From Vibrio sp. YMD68 (lineage in GTDB: Bacteria; Pseudomonadota; Gammaproteobacteria; Enterobacterales; Vibrionaceae): a stretch of DNA of 64,000 bases. Shown here one piece after another: positions 55,421-64,000 of this stretch. The stretch is from positions 248,001 to 312,000 of the forward strand of contig NZ_CP124613.1 of the NCBI RefSeq assembly GCF_029958905.1, in the 5' to 3' direction. The notes beneath the pieces are model-generated. The model was given only the letters and a program-made list of their open reading frames with translations. It was not told the DNA's origin and searched no databases. The stretch's first letter is position 1. Each line of letters starts with the position of its first letter. Made by a program: the position numbers and the translations under genes.

Positions 55421-57193
55421 TTGCCGACGTTATTGATCAATAGAACCTGGCTAATAGAGCAGGCCTCTAAACATAAAAACAAAATCATGGTAGCTAATGT
55501 TGTCGCCATTTTTGCCACACTTTTGAGTGTACCCATTCCTTTATTAATGCCACTGCTTATTGATGAAGTTGTTTTACAGCAGCCCGCTGCCGGCATTGCA
55601 TTACTAAATTCATTTGTTCCGCAGGCTTGGCAGACACCGGTTGGGTATGTCGTGATTGTCACCTTGCTGGTTGTGGTCATGCGATTGGCGAGTCAAGCAT
55701 TGAACATCTACCAAACAAGGCAGTTCACCTTAATATCGAAATCTTTAACAGGAATGGTGCGCGAACAGTTACTTACAAAGCTGGGCAACATCAGCATGCG
55801 TCAATACGAAGAACGGGGCAGTGGCAGCCTTACCGCTCATTTTGTTACCGATATCGAAACTATCGACCAATTTATCGGCAGCGCATTAAGTCGTTTCTTA
55901 ATTGCAGTGTTAAGCACGCTTGGAATCGCAGCGGTTTTATTTTGGTTAGATTGGAAGTTAGCGCTTTTTATCGTGCTGCTTAACCCTGTCATCGTCTATT
56001 TTTCTCGATTAATGGGACAAAGAGTGAAGACGCTGAAAAAGCGTGAAAATCGTTCATTTGAGCGTTTCCAACAGCGACTGGTTGAGACACTGGAAGGGCT
56101 TTATCAACTGCGCGCCTCTAGCCGAGAGCAGCAGTACCTCACCAAACTCAAGGAAGATTCCAACAATATTCGAATTGATGCTGATAGTTACGCCTGGCAA
56201 TCTGACGCGGCAAATCGAGTCTCTTTTCTTATGTTTCTCGTTGGGTTTGAAATTTTTCGCGCAGCGGCAGTCGTGCTAGTGTTGATGGGGGATCTCAGCG
56301 TTGGCCAAATCTTTGCCATCTTCGGTTATCTTTGGTTTATGCTTTCGCCTATTCAAGATTTACTGAGTATCCAATACTCGTGGTTCAGTGCCAGTGCCGC
56401 GATGAAACGCATCAACACCTTGTTAGCACTGGAAGAAGAGAAAAGACCGGTTGCAACCGTAAACCCGTTTAAAGACAACGAGTCATTTGAGATTGAATGC
56501 AGGAACGTTTGTTTTTCATTTGATGGAGAGAGGACCGTTCTGGATAACCTAAATCTGACCATCAAAAAAGGTCAGTGCGTTGCGTTGGTGGGGGCTTCTG
56601 GTGGAGGGAAATCCACCCTGATTCAATTACTCTTGGGAATTTACCAGAAAGACAGCGGTGACATATTGATCAACGGCCATCCGATTGAGTCGGTGGGTTA
56701 CGAAGCACTTCGGAAGAGAATTGCGCCGGTATTGCAACAGCCGATTATTTTCAACGATACGGTAAGACAAAACCTAACCTTAGGCGAACGGCATACTGAT
56801 AATGAGTTATACGCGGCGCTTAGTGTTGCCCAGTTAACTGAGGTCATTAACAGCATGCCTGAAGGGTTAGATTCTCAATTGGGACGACAAGGTGTACGGC
56901 TTTCAGGTGGGCAAAGACAGCGCCTTGCTATTGCTCGAATGGTCTTAACCAACCCAGACTTCGTGATCTTAGATGAAGCGACATCAGCGCTCGACACCGC
57001 AACGGAATCCTCACTTCACCAAGCCATGAAAGCGTTTCTGGTGGGCAAAACGACACTCATTGTAGCGCACCGTTTATCTGCCGTTAAGCAAGCTGACGTC
57101 ATCTATGTCCTAGAAGATGGAAAAGTGATTCAATCAGGCCAACACCAACAACTGGTGACGGAAAACGGCCTGTACCAGACTTTGTATGGCTAA
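55421..57193 (+). CDS. ABC exporter (fused permease and ATPase), TTG start
   Basis: The protein has 590 residues, with an N-terminal six-helix transmembrane domain (VVAIFATLLSVPIPLLMPLLIDEVV) and a C-terminal ATPase. ATPase motifs are Walker A GASGGGKST, signature LSGGQRQRLAIARM and Walker B FVILDEATSALD. I propose TTG 55421 (MPTLLINRTWLIEQ) with AGGACGAG upstream. The first ATG in frame (55487) would remove the N-terminal elbow helix. The substrate is unknown. It follows a heme receptor terminator, so a link to heme is not shown. Confidence 0.88.
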   Translation: MPTLLINRTWLIEQASKHKNKIMVANVVAIFATLLSVPIPLLMPLLIDEVVLQQPAAGIALLNSFVPQAWQTPVGYVVIVTLLVVVMRLASQALNIYQTRQFTLISKSLTGMVREQLLTKLGNISMRQYEERGSGSLTAHFVTDIETIDQFIGSALSRFLIAVLSTLGIAAVLFWLDWKLALFIVLLNPVIVYFSRLMGQRVKTLKKRENRSFERFQQRLVETLEGLYQLRASSREQQYLTKLKEDSNNIRIDADSYAWQSDAANRVSFLMFLVGFEIFRAAAVVLVLMGDLSVGQIFAIFGYLWFMLSPIQDLLSIQYSWFSASAAMKRINTLLALEEEKRPVATVNPFKDNESFEIECRNVCFSFDGERTVLDNLNLTIKKGQCVALVGASGGGKSTLIQLLLGIYQKDSGDILINGHPIESVGYEALRKRIAPVLQQPIIFNDTVRQNLTLGERHTDNELYAALSVAQLTEVINSMPEGLDSQLGRQGVRLSGGQRQRLAIARMVLTNPDFVILDEATSALDTATESSLHQAMKAFLVGKTTLIVAHRLSAVKQADVIYVLEDGKVIQSGQHQQLVTENGLYQTLYG

Positions 57194-57236
57194 GAAAGGT
57201 TTAAATATTCATAATCCAGCTGAGTGGCAAGATTAT

Positions 57237-57274
57237 TGCTTCTTACAACAATGTCTGCTTCTTACAACAATGTC
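57237..57274. repeat. 19-bp tandem duplication
   Basis: TGCTTCTTACAACAATGTC occurs twice head to tail at 57237-57255 and 57256-57274, with TGCT repeated again after it. It lies in the non-coding gap 57194-57463, which otherwise holds no gene that I can see. It is probably a slipped-strand duplication. Confidence 0.8.
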
Positions 57275-57463
57275 TGCTGATACCGCTAAGGCGAGATAAT
57301 GTGCTATCAGCAGAAGCCATCTAGTATTAAGTGACAAGCAGTTTTGTGGAAGAGATATCACCTTAGTGATGTACGCCTTAGTTTTGAGACTGATGTATTT
57401 TTCACCCAAAACAAATTGTATAAACTGAATCAAATGGTTGCATTCCTTTATTAGGTACGTTGT

Positions 57464-59140
57464 ATGTGGAAAAAATTCATCTCACTGTCAGATAACGGAC
57501 AGCAGGTGATTGCTCGTTTACCCGCAGCGATCACTGTCGACAAGAATTTCGATTCAACAGGGCTTCAAGAGACGTTAGTGGATCTTGAGGCTGATCATAT
57601 GTTCGTCTTAGAAGAGGATATGCTGCGTTTCGTTAAACTTGCTAAAGACCTTAAAAAAGACGCCTATGATGGGATTGTTATCGCTGAAGTTCGCAATGCG
57701 CAAGCTAAAGTCGACTTATCAGACGGCGATATGCTGGCAAGCATTACCGTTACGGGCGCTTATGGTGGGCGTGGGTTGAGAGGTAATGAGATTATTCACT
57801 GTTTGGCGCAGGCGCAAGTGACGAAAGGCATTAACAAACTCGCGTTGAAAAAAGTGCTCGTGATGAGCAACCAACTTAAGCCAGGAGAAACATTTACTCA
57901 ACCTGTTGCGAAAGGTATGAAACCCATAGAAGGGAAAGACGCTAAGTTTGTCGCTTTAGTGGAAGACGTCACGCATCAAGTTTTGGCCCCTCAGGCGAAT
58001 GATGATGGCGATAAAGTGGATATGCTTGACCTCGGTGAAACGATCACAGTCGACGTCGAAGAGCCTTTAATGGAGCGCGTTCCTTCCACTAAAGGAACCC
58101 CTGGCATGACGGTTCAAGGTAAAGTGATTCCGACTAAGCCAGGACAAGACAAGGCGCTGGTGGCGGGGAAAGGCTCGCATATTTCCCCGAATAATCCAAA
58201 TTTATTGCTGGCTAGTGTCTCTGGTATGCCAATCATAAAAGAGAAGACGGTCGATGTAGATAATGCCCTTTGTCTAGGCAATATTGGTGTTGCGACGGGC
58301 CATATTAAGTTTAAAGGTTCGATTGTGGTGAAAGGCAATATTGAATCAGACATGATGGTGAGAGCGACGGGTTCGATCACCGTTGGCGGCTTTATTGAAA
58401 GTGCCAATGTGCAAGCTCAAGGGAATATTGAAGTGGCGAAAGGGATCATTGGCCACACCGTTTCTGAAGGCGAGCCCAAAAGTTGTATTGTCAAATCTGG
58501 TGGCACGATCAAAGCCAATTATGCACAATTTTCAGAGCTTCAAGCCGCGGAAGATATCAACCTGTCGGTACACTGTTTAAACAATGTTCTCCGTTGTGGC
58601 AAAGATTTGCATGTCAGCGATAGCAATGGCAAACAAGGAACTTTGAGTGGCGGAGAAGCAAAAGTTGGCGGTAAGGTAACCTGTATCAATCTTGGGGTGG
58701 AAGGTGATACAGCCACTCATGTAGAAGGCTTTGCTAAGTTTGCCATGTATAAAGAGCGAATCTCTAAGCTTAAAACGAGCTATAAGGACGCTCAAGAATC
58801 GACAATGGACGTCGTGAGACGAGAGTTAGAATTCAAGAAAACTCCGAAATCTGAGCGTAGTGAGGAAGATGAGCAGAAACTGGAACAGCTGAAACTGCGA
58901 GAAAACAATAAGCTAGAAAAAGCCAAGCTCGCGGTTGAAATGTGTAAAGAAGAGTTTGAAGCTCTGTTGGAGACAAACAGTGTGGAAGCCAAGAATAAGG
59001 TCTATTCCCATGTGACGGTTCAGTTTGGCGATGAAAAAGTGATCACTAAGCGAAGCCATGGCCCGAGTGTGTTTACCTTTAATCAGTATGAGATTAACTG
59101 CGTATCAATGATGGGCGATGAAGCGGTGACTGAATTGTAG
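57464..59140 (+). CDS. FapA/DUF342 family protein
   Basis: The protein has 558 residues. The central part (about 230-420) is a repetitive beta-solenoid with GSIVVKGNIESDMMVRATGSITVGGFIE and GTIKANYAQFSELQAAEDINLS, the DUF342/FapA fold. The N-terminal domain contains DAYDGIVIAEVRNAQAKVDLSDGDM, and the C-terminal part is a charged coiled coil (about 440-510, KSERSEEDEQKLEQLK). Named FapA for a B. subtilis-type flagellar link, the family's role is not firmly established; most members have no proven biochemical activity. It has no signal peptide or membrane helix. Confidence 0.85.
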   Translation: MWKKFISLSDNGQQVIARLPAAITVDKNFDSTGLQETLVDLEADHMFVLEEDMLRFVKLAKDLKKDAYDGIVIAEVRNAQAKVDLSDGDMLASITVTGAYGGRGLRGNEIIHCLAQAQVTKGINKLALKKVLVMSNQLKPGETFTQPVAKGMKPIEGKDAKFVALVEDVTHQVLAPQANDDGDKVDMLDLGETITVDVEEPLMERVPSTKGTPGMTVQGKVIPTKPGQDKALVAGKGSHISPNNPNLLLASVSGMPIIKEKTVDVDNALCLGNIGVATGHIKFKGSIVVKGNIESDMMVRATGSITVGGFIESANVQAQGNIEVAKGIIGHTVSEGEPKSCIVKSGGTIKANYAQFSELQAAEDINLSVHCLNNVLRCGKDLHVSDSNGKQGTLSGGEAKVGGKVTCINLGVEGDTATHVEGFAKFAMYKERISKLKTSYKDAQESTMDVVRRELEFKKTPKSERSEEDEQKLEQLKLRENNKLEKAKLAVEMCKEEFEALLETNSVEAKNKVYSHVTVQFGDEKVITKRSHGPSVFTFNQYEINCVSMMGDEAVTEL

Positions 59141-59184
59141 TACACGGGGTAGTTGACAGAATCCAGTTAGGGTCTGTAAATATT

Positions 59185-59209
59185 AAAGCTGGCAATAAGC
59201 CAGCTTTTT
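59185..59209 (+). terminator. Intrinsic terminator after the FapA gene
   Basis: AAAGCTGGC (59185-59193) pairs with GCCAGCTTT (59199-59207), followed by TT. It lies 45 bases past the stop. Confidence 0.85.
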
Positions 59210-59658
59210 GGTTTTGAAACCTACGTGTTTTGAAATCTACGTATATAAAGGGTTACCATTGCTTTTCTTGCTATAGACCAGATACACACTTTACATTTCA
59301 GGAGCGTAGGGTTGTTACAATGTACGCTTATGAAGTTTTTGCATCTTTACTGGTGTCTTTCCAGTATTGAACTCTAATGCGATGCAATTGCGCTCTTCTC
59401 ATTTTTTTCATTTTATCCTCTCTTCATTTTACCGAGGCTTTTTCGTGAGTGTCTATCCAACTCAATATTTTGATTTAGCCTGTATTCAATCTAGCCTTGA
59501 ATCTTCATTATCGCCACGATCTAAGTCACATTATTAAGCAAGATGATAGAGATATTAAACTAATGATGTGATCAGTGTCCGTTAAATTATGATGCGTTTA
59601 GCCAGAGTGAATAGGTACGGAAAACCTTATAAAAACGATCATTTACCATCGGATATTC

Positions 59659-59687
59659 AAAAAAAAAGAGCCAGCGGCTCCTTTTTA
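59659..59687 (-). terminator. Intrinsic terminator after the second ABC exporter gene
   Basis: GAGCC-AGC-GGCTC (59668-59680) on the minus strand is followed by a long U-run (A-tract 59659-59667 on plus). It lies 26 bases past the stop at 59706. The stem is short at five pairs but extended by flanking A/U pairs. Confidence 0.8.
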
Positions 59688-59705
59688 CCATGAACATCAA
59701 CGACT

Positions 59706-61541
59706 TTATTGGTTATCTTCACCGATAAACCCACCGGTTTGATGCGCCCATAATTGTGCATAAATCCCTTTTTGGCTGATCAATTCTTGGTGGGAGCCTT
59801 GCTCCACAATCGTACCTTGGTCAAGAACGATTAGGCGATCCATTGCTGCGATGGTCGATAATCGGTGCGCAATTGCGATAACAGTCTTACCTTCCATCAG
59901 CTCATTTAAGCTCTCTTGAATGGCGGCCTCGACTTCAGAATCGAGTGCAGATGTCGCTTCATCCAGAACCAATAAAGGTGCGTCTTTTAACAGAACTCGT
60001 GAGATAGCGACTCTCTGGCGTTGGCCTCCAGACAGTTTGACACCTCGCTCGCCTACTTGCGCATCATAACCGGTGTTACCAAATGGGTCGGTAAGGTCTT
60101 GAATAAACGTATCAGCGTGAGCTTGTTTGGTCGCTTTGATTAACTCTTCTTCGGTGGCGTCGGGATTACCATACAAGATGTTGTCACGAATCGAGCGGTG
60201 TAACAGCGAGGTATCTTGGGTCACCATTCCGATATTACTGCGAAGCGAATCTTGAGTGACGTCTGAAATGACTTGCCCATCGATCTTAATTTTTCCACTT
60301 TCTACATCATGGAAACGAAGCAGCAGATTTACTAAGGTGGATTTCCCTGCCCCAGATCTTCCCACTAACCCGACTTTTTCGCCTGGCTTAATGTCGAGAT
60401 TAAGGTGGCTAATGACGCCTTTGTTTTCGCCATAGTGAAAACTGACATCTTCAAAGCTGATTCCACCATGCGGGACTTTTAGTGGTTTAGCCTCTGGTGT
60501 ATCGACAATATCCACCGGCTTAGCGAGGGTTTTCATGCCATCGACAACAGTACCCATATTTTCAAATAGGGCACTGACTTCCCACATGATCCACATCGAC
60601 ATACCATTAATACGAAGTGCTAAGCTTATTGCAATAGCAATGGCCCCAACCGTAATGGAACCGTCCATCCATAAAAATATCGACATAGCCGCTACGGCAA
60701 AAACCAGCACATAGTTGGTGATTTCTACCAAGACATCAAAGCCTGTTACCAGGCGCATTTGCTTGTAAACAGTATCCAGGAAGCCTTTCATGCCTTCTTC
60801 GGCATATTCGGTTTCGCGTTTACTATGCGAAAACAGCTTAACGGTGGAGATATTGGTGTAGCTATCGACAATTCGTCCTGTCATTGTCGATCGAGCGTCC
60901 GCTTGGTCTGCGGCAACACTTTTTAGTTTAGGGATAAAATAAAGCTGAATTCCTACGTAGCAAGCTAGCCAAATGACCATTGGGATCATCAAACGCCAAT
61001 CGGCATAAGCGAGCAGCACTACCATCGACGTAAAATAGACCGAAACATAGACGAAGACATCCATGGTTTTCATGACGGTTTCACGTACAGCGAGTGAGGT
61101 TTGCATGACTTTTGTTGCAATGCGGCCAGCGAAATCATCTTGATAGAAGTTCACGCTTTGCTTTAGCAGGTATCGATGCGCCAGCCAGCGAATCGACATT
61201 GGGTAGTTGCCAAGAAGCGTTTGGTGGATGAGCAGAGAGTATGCCACGGCGAGAACAGGCATGATCACGAGCAATAGTATTCCGTAACCGATTAATACGC
61301 TGCTGTTGTCTTGCCAGAACGTTTCAGGGTTACTGGTCGAAAGCCAATCGACCAACTGTCCCATTGCCCCAAATAGAGAGACTTCAACAATCGCTACAAT
61401 GGTAGACATGATCGACATGATAATCAGTGGGACTTCAAACCCGCGCGTGTAATAACGGCAGAAAGCAAAAATCCCTTTAGGCGGCTGTTTGGGCTCTTCA
61501 TTGGGGAAAGGTTTGGTAAAACTTTCAAACTTTTTAAACAT
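59706..61541 (-). CDS. ABC exporter (fused permease and ATPase)
   Basis: The protein has 611 residues. An N-terminal six-helix domain with an acidic, Pro-rich start precedes an ATPase with Walker A GRSGAGKST, signature LSGGQRQRVAISRV and Walker B LLVLDEATSALD. It is of the multidrug/lipid exporter type; MsbA itself is usually about 580 residues, so this is not confidently MsbA. Homodimer formation is expected. AGGATG precedes the ATG at 61541. It is divergent from the CtlX-type gene across 309 bases. Confidence 0.88.
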   Translation of the reverse strand: MFKKFESFTKPFPNEEPKQPPKGIFAFCRYYTRGFEVPLIIMSIMSTIVAIVEVSLFGAMGQLVDWLSTSNPETFWQDNSSVLIGYGILLLVIMPVLAVAYSLLIHQTLLGNYPMSIRWLAHRYLLKQSVNFYQDDFAGRIATKVMQTSLAVRETVMKTMDVFVYVSVYFTSMVVLLAYADWRLMIPMVIWLACYVGIQLYFIPKLKSVAADQADARSTMTGRIVDSYTNISTVKLFSHSKRETEYAEEGMKGFLDTVYKQMRLVTGFDVLVEITNYVLVFAVAAMSIFLWMDGSITVGAIAIAISLALRINGMSMWIMWEVSALFENMGTVVDGMKTLAKPVDIVDTPEAKPLKVPHGGISFEDVSFHYGENKGVISHLNLDIKPGEKVGLVGRSGAGKSTLVNLLLRFHDVESGKIKIDGQVISDVTQDSLRSNIGMVTQDTSLLHRSIRDNILYGNPDATEEELIKATKQAHADTFIQDLTDPFGNTGYDAQVGERGVKLSGGQRQRVAISRVLLKDAPLLVLDEATSALDSEVEAAIQESLNELMEGKTVIAIAHRLSTIAAMDRLIVLDQGTIVEQGSHQELISQKGIYAQLWAHQTGGFIGEDNQ

Positions 61542-61850
61542 AAATCATCCTAATATAATGCCAATTCTCAGTGTTTTTATCGGTGTACTTGTCATTCATG
61601 AGAGGAAAAAAGAGGCGTCGCTATGGTATAACGATTGGATATGAAATGTCACTAATATGTTATGTGCACCAATGTAACGGTTTTTACCCAACAAATACGA
61701 TAGGGTATACGTGACAGTAAATATTACTGATAAAGGATGATTTCCCAGTTAATAATTGGGTTTGATAATGGAGATGCTCGTTAATTCAGTAAAAACACAG
61801 TTAACAAAGTGTTTACAATTGCGAATCGTAAGTAAAAAAGAGCTAAGACG
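61542..61850. other. Divergent intergenic region, ABC exporter / CtlX-type gene
   Basis: This region is 309 bases with no gene. It is AT-rich in its right half (61741-61850). No recognisable operator or riboswitch is seen. Confidence 0.5.
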
Positions 61851-62834
61851 ATGTTGCAAAGTAAAAAGCCAGCAGCTTTACCTAATCAGACTGTTAATAC
61901 TCAAAATGCCAATTGTGTCCTCATGGTGCCACCAAAAGAGTTTACTTTTAACCCTGAGACGGCAAAGGATAATGAGTTTCAGCATCAGCTCGATCTGACC
62001 CCAGAGCAAATTCATCAAAAGACGATGGCGGAGTATCGCGCTATGCTCTCTGGCTTGCGTTCAGAAGGGGTTCAAGTGATCGATTTTGATTATCAGCCCT
62101 CTGAGACAGCCACTCCCGATGCCGTGTTCCCAAACAACTGGTTTAGCACGACTTCTTCTGGTGAGCTATATACCTTCCCTATGGCGTGTAAAAATCGACG
62201 ACATGAAGTGCGTATTGAACAGTTGGTTGCCTCTCTAGAGGAAGCGGGTCGCCCTGTGAAGTACATTGACTCCCTACAAGAGTACACAGAGCACAATGCG
62301 TATTTAGAAAGTACGGGTGTGATGGTGAAAGATCATACCAATCGAACAATATATGCCGCATTATCTCAACGCTGTGACAGAGAGGTTCTGGAAGAATATG
62401 CGAAACGCATAGGTTACAATCGAGTGATTTCGTTTCAGACTGCTTTAGAATCAGGTCAGCCTGTTTACCATACTAATGTAATGATGGCGGTTGGGGAAAC
62501 CTTCACGGTGATATGCGATGAAGTTATCCCTGAGTTTGAACGACGCTTTGTGATGAAGTCGTTGTCGAAATCGAAACAAGTGATTTCAATATCGATTGAA
62601 CAGATGAATCAGTTTTGCGGCAATATTCTCCAGCTTGAAACCGTCAACGGTACTAAGGTGATTGCCATGTCTCAGTCTGCTTATGACGCTTTTTCACCGG
62701 CTCAGATAGCCCAGCTTTCAACTCATGGGAAATTATTACCATTTGATGTTAAGACAATTGAATCGATTGGTGGAGGCAGTGTTCGCTGTATGCTAGGGGA
62801 AGTGTTCTTGCCGACTAGGAAGAGGTTGCTTTAA
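61851..62834 (+). CDS. ctlX: Amidinotransferase-superfamily hydrolase, CtlX-like
   Basis: The protein has 327 residues. It has the guanidino-group-modifying enzyme pattern of CtlX/arginine deiminase-like proteins: VMVPPKEFTFNPET, DAVFPNNWFST, YHTNVMMAVGE with the His, and the C-terminal GGGSVRCMLGEVFLP with the catalytic Cys. CtlX was named as a citrulline-linked hydrolase in other bacteria; the substrate here is not certain. No arginine-catabolism genes are adjacent. The RBS is modest (AAAAAAGAGC). Confidence 0.75.
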   Translation: MLQSKKPAALPNQTVNTQNANCVLMVPPKEFTFNPETAKDNEFQHQLDLTPEQIHQKTMAEYRAMLSGLRSEGVQVIDFDYQPSETATPDAVFPNNWFSTTSSGELYTFPMACKNRRHEVRIEQLVASLEEAGRPVKYIDSLQEYTEHNAYLESTGVMVKDHTNRTIYAALSQRCDREVLEEYAKRIGYNRVISFQTALESGQPVYHTNVMMAVGETFTVICDEVIPEFERRFVMKSLSKSKQVISISIEQMNQFCGNILQLETVNGTKVIAMSQSAYDAFSPAQIAQLSTHGKLLPFDVKTIESIGGGSVRCMLGEVFLPTRKRLL

Positions 62835-62871
62835 AAGGTGTAAATCGAAAGGTATTCATTCGGAACTTAAA

Positions 62872-62905
62872 ATGGAGTTCGCATTACTTGTGAACTTCAT
62901 TTTTT
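62872..62905 (+). terminator. Intrinsic terminator after the CtlX-type gene
   Basis: A 12-bp stem with two G-U pairs, ATGGAGTTCGCA (62872-62883) and TGTGAACTTCAT (62889-62900), is followed by TTTTT. Confidence 0.75.
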
Positions 62906-62953
62906 GGGTTTGTTTATGAGGTAAAACCTGCATGTAGACAATCAACAAGGCAC

Positions 62954-62979
62954 AAAAAAGGCCGCCAATGGCGACCTTT
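62954..62979 (-). terminator. Intrinsic terminator after the cold-shock gene
   Basis: On the minus strand AAAGGTCGCC and GGCGGCCTTT (62979-62970 and 62966-62957) pair with one mismatch and are followed by a U-run. It lies 34 bases past the stop. Confidence 0.85.
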
Positions 62980-63013
62980 ATATATTCTATTAGCTAATGC
63001 TAGTAGAGCTAAA

Positions 63014-63226
63014 TTAGATAGCTACTACGTTGCTAGCTTGAAGGCCTTTTTGACCTTGCTCTACTTCGAAAGACACTTTTTGGCCTTCGTTAAGAGTTTT
63101 GAAACCTTCAGAAGCGATAGCACGGAAATGTACGAATACGTCTGCGCCGCCGTTATCTTGAGTAAGGAAACCGAAACCTTTAGTTTCGTTGAACCATTTT
63201 ACAGTACCAGTAATTGAGTTAGACAT
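63014..63226 (-). CDS. cspV: Cold-shock domain protein (CspA family, CspV-like)
   Basis: The protein has 70 residues. It is a single cold-shock domain with the two RNA-binding motifs KGFGFL and VFVHF. It melts RNA secondary structure and acts as an RNA chaperone or antiterminator. The N-terminus [14 protein letters not shown] and total length match the cspV gene of V. cholerae chromosome II. AAGGGAC precedes the ATG. The leader on the minus strand beyond 63227 is long and AT-rich, as expected for a cold-inducible mRNA, but I could not map its promoter. Confidence 0.9.
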   Translation of the reverse strand: MSNSITGTVKWFNETKGFGFLTQDNGGADVFVHFRAIASEGFKTLNEGQKVSFEVEQGQKGLQASNVVAI

Positions 63227-63793
63227 GTTATGTCCCTTATTTATTTAATTTAAGAAAAAGTTCAACATCAGCCAAATGCCAATGAGTTGAATTATGTCAT
63301 GTTACGCTAAAATAAAAGGGAAACGCCTAGCTACAAAAACGTGGTTTTAATAGTGGATGTTTTACTTGTACTTGATGCTGCATTTAATAACTCTCTGAAC
63401 AACTGAGCGGTATAATACACGCTGTGTTTTTATTGTACAGTACTTTCTTCTTTTATTTAGGGTGTCGCGTCATGGAGCATTTAGAATAGACACTGTTTGA
63501 GTCATTTTTGCGTCATGAGCATGAAACAAATGTGAATAACAACCTAGTGTCACGCGCTATGCTCGTTCTGTCATCTTGTATTTTTTCTAACACGTGACTC
63601 TCGTTTTTTGCATCTTTGCTCGCTATTTTCAAGCACATTCCCACATTGATGGCGTAAAGAGGGTTAGGAATTATTGAGCAGTATGCTTGTCTTGCGCAGG
63701 AGTGTGCTAACATCCATTGCATCAGAAATGCAGACATTCAAACAATGTCATTTCGATTGAACTAACAATGATTAACCAAAGAGAATATGAGCA
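63227..63793. other. Divergent intergenic region with cold-shock leader
   Basis: This stretch is 567 bases without a supported gene. The left 150 bases should contain the cold-shock mRNA leader on the minus strand. A TATAAT with flanking GAGCGG at 63411-63416 could be a plus-strand promoter for the right-hand gene. An open frame of 74 codons on minus (63513-63737) has Cys/His-rich, non-conserved-looking sequence and no RBS, so I do not call it. Confidence 0.5.
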
Positions 63794-64000
63794 ATGAGCA
63801 AGTTAAATGCCGAAGAACGCAAAGCGCGTGATGATGAGCGTTTTTCACAACGGGTGAATGAACGCAGAGAAAAAGGCAAAGACGTAATAGCTTATGCTCT
63901 TACTAATAAAAAAGCGGTTAAATTCCTTACTAAATCAGAGCGTAAAGCGCTGAATGAAAGAAAATTAGCTCGCCAAGAAGAAATTAAGTTGAAAGAGCAA
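63794..64000 (+). CDS. Basic helical protein of unknown function (3' end outside window)
   Basis: The frame starts with ATG at 63794 and is open for 69 codons to the right edge. The sequence is strongly charged and helical (LNAEERKARDDERFSQRVNERREKGKDVIAYALTNKKA, EIKLKEQ), resembling a ribosome-associated or nucleic-acid-binding protein, but no domain is identified. Nothing can be said about its C-terminus. Confidence 0.55.
   Translation, partial: MSKLNAEERKARDDERFSQRVNERREKGKDVIAYALTNKKAVKFLTKSERKALNERKLARQEEIKLKEQ

Larger units (their letters stand above)
59141..59705. other. Gap between the FapA gene and the second ABC exporter
   Basis: This gap of 565 bases lies between convergent genes. 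A terminator lies at each side. The 440 bases between contain no ORF of note, no tRNA and no obvious hairpin. CTACGTG and CTACGTA about 20 bases apart (59221 and 59239) form a weak direct repeat. Confidence 0.6.

Noticed and set aside
59210..59650. Possible small gene or sRNA between the two convergent terminators
   Set aside because: No frame with an RBS, no strong promoter-hairpin combination; nothing supports a call.
63513..63737. A 74-codon minus-strand protein
   Set aside because: Cys-rich sequence without family resemblance or RBS, inside a long divergent control region.
1..64000. CRISPR arrays, insertion sequences, prophage, tRNA or rRNA genes
   Set aside because: No regularly spaced repeats with unique spacers, no transposase or integrase reading frames, and no cloverleaf-forming or ribosomal RNA sequence was seen.

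Overview
The window is about 64 kb around the replication origin of the second chromosome of a Vibrio species (Gammaproteobacteria). The diagnostic genes are rctB (25313-27283, minus), the initiator found only on vibrio secondary chromosomes, and the parA2-parB2 partition operon (28573-30768, plus). Between them lies an origin region with at least a dozen Dam-site-containing ATGATCA motifs, one perfect DnaA box and an AT-rich stretch. Four perfect matches to the known vibrio chromosome-II centromere site parS2 (TTTACANTGTAAA) lie at 18841, 28338, 32990 and 33032. The maltose, heme (hut) and third chemotaxis gene sets are also typical of vibrio chromosome II. The species cannot be named from the sequence alone.

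Layout, left to right. 1-1579: 5' part of a calcium-binding-repeat lipoprotein that runs off the left edge. 1786-7414: a LuxR-type regulator, then malM and lamB divergent from glgX (maltodextrin uptake and glycogen debranching). 7553-12047: a membrane diguanylate cyclase, ribB under an FMN riboswitch, and an aldehyde dehydrogenase with a palindrome over its -35. 12154-17334: envelope proteins (small anchored protein, DUF481 beta-barrel, OpgC-type acyltransferase with a DUF2141 lipoprotein) and a Rob-like AraC regulator. 17569-22196: small housekeeping or accessory genes, including yeeN, a DsbA-like oxidoreductase, a beta-hydroxyacid dehydrogenase and a decayed LysR remnant. 22583-24914: a tightly coupled operon of two Opp/Dpp-type ATPases and an unknown protein behind a near-perfect Fur box. 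24850-33046: the replication and partition region plus tmcA. 33323-45413: one co-directional chemosensory cluster (STAS, CheY, CheA, two CheW, triple-PAS receptor, CheR, CheD, CheB, a second receptor, STAS, receiver-PP2C-kinase). 45600-55339: a complete heme acquisition locus, with tonB-exbB-exbD-hutB-hutC-hutD on minus and hutW-hutX-hutZ and a heme receptor on plus. 55421-64000: two ABC exporters, a FapA/DUF342 protein, a CtlX-type hydrolase, a cold-shock protein and a gene cut by the right edge.

How the parts work together. RctB should bind the ATGATCA iterons to start chromosome-II replication, while ParA2 and ParB2 act through parS2 to segregate the origin. A further group of four iteron-like motifs, including a perfect 14-bp inverted repeat, lies downstream of rctB (24850-25023) and is the most intriguing replication signal outside the core origin. 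The chemosensory cluster has the composition of the vibrio cluster III (F7-type) system. It is bracketed by partner-switching (STAS/PP2C/HATPase) proteins, suggesting an output other than, or in addition to, the flagellar motor. The heme locus joins receptor, energy transduction, inner-membrane uptake and heme breakdown at one divergent promoter region. All functional statements rest on reading the sequence and family knowledge; no database search was run.
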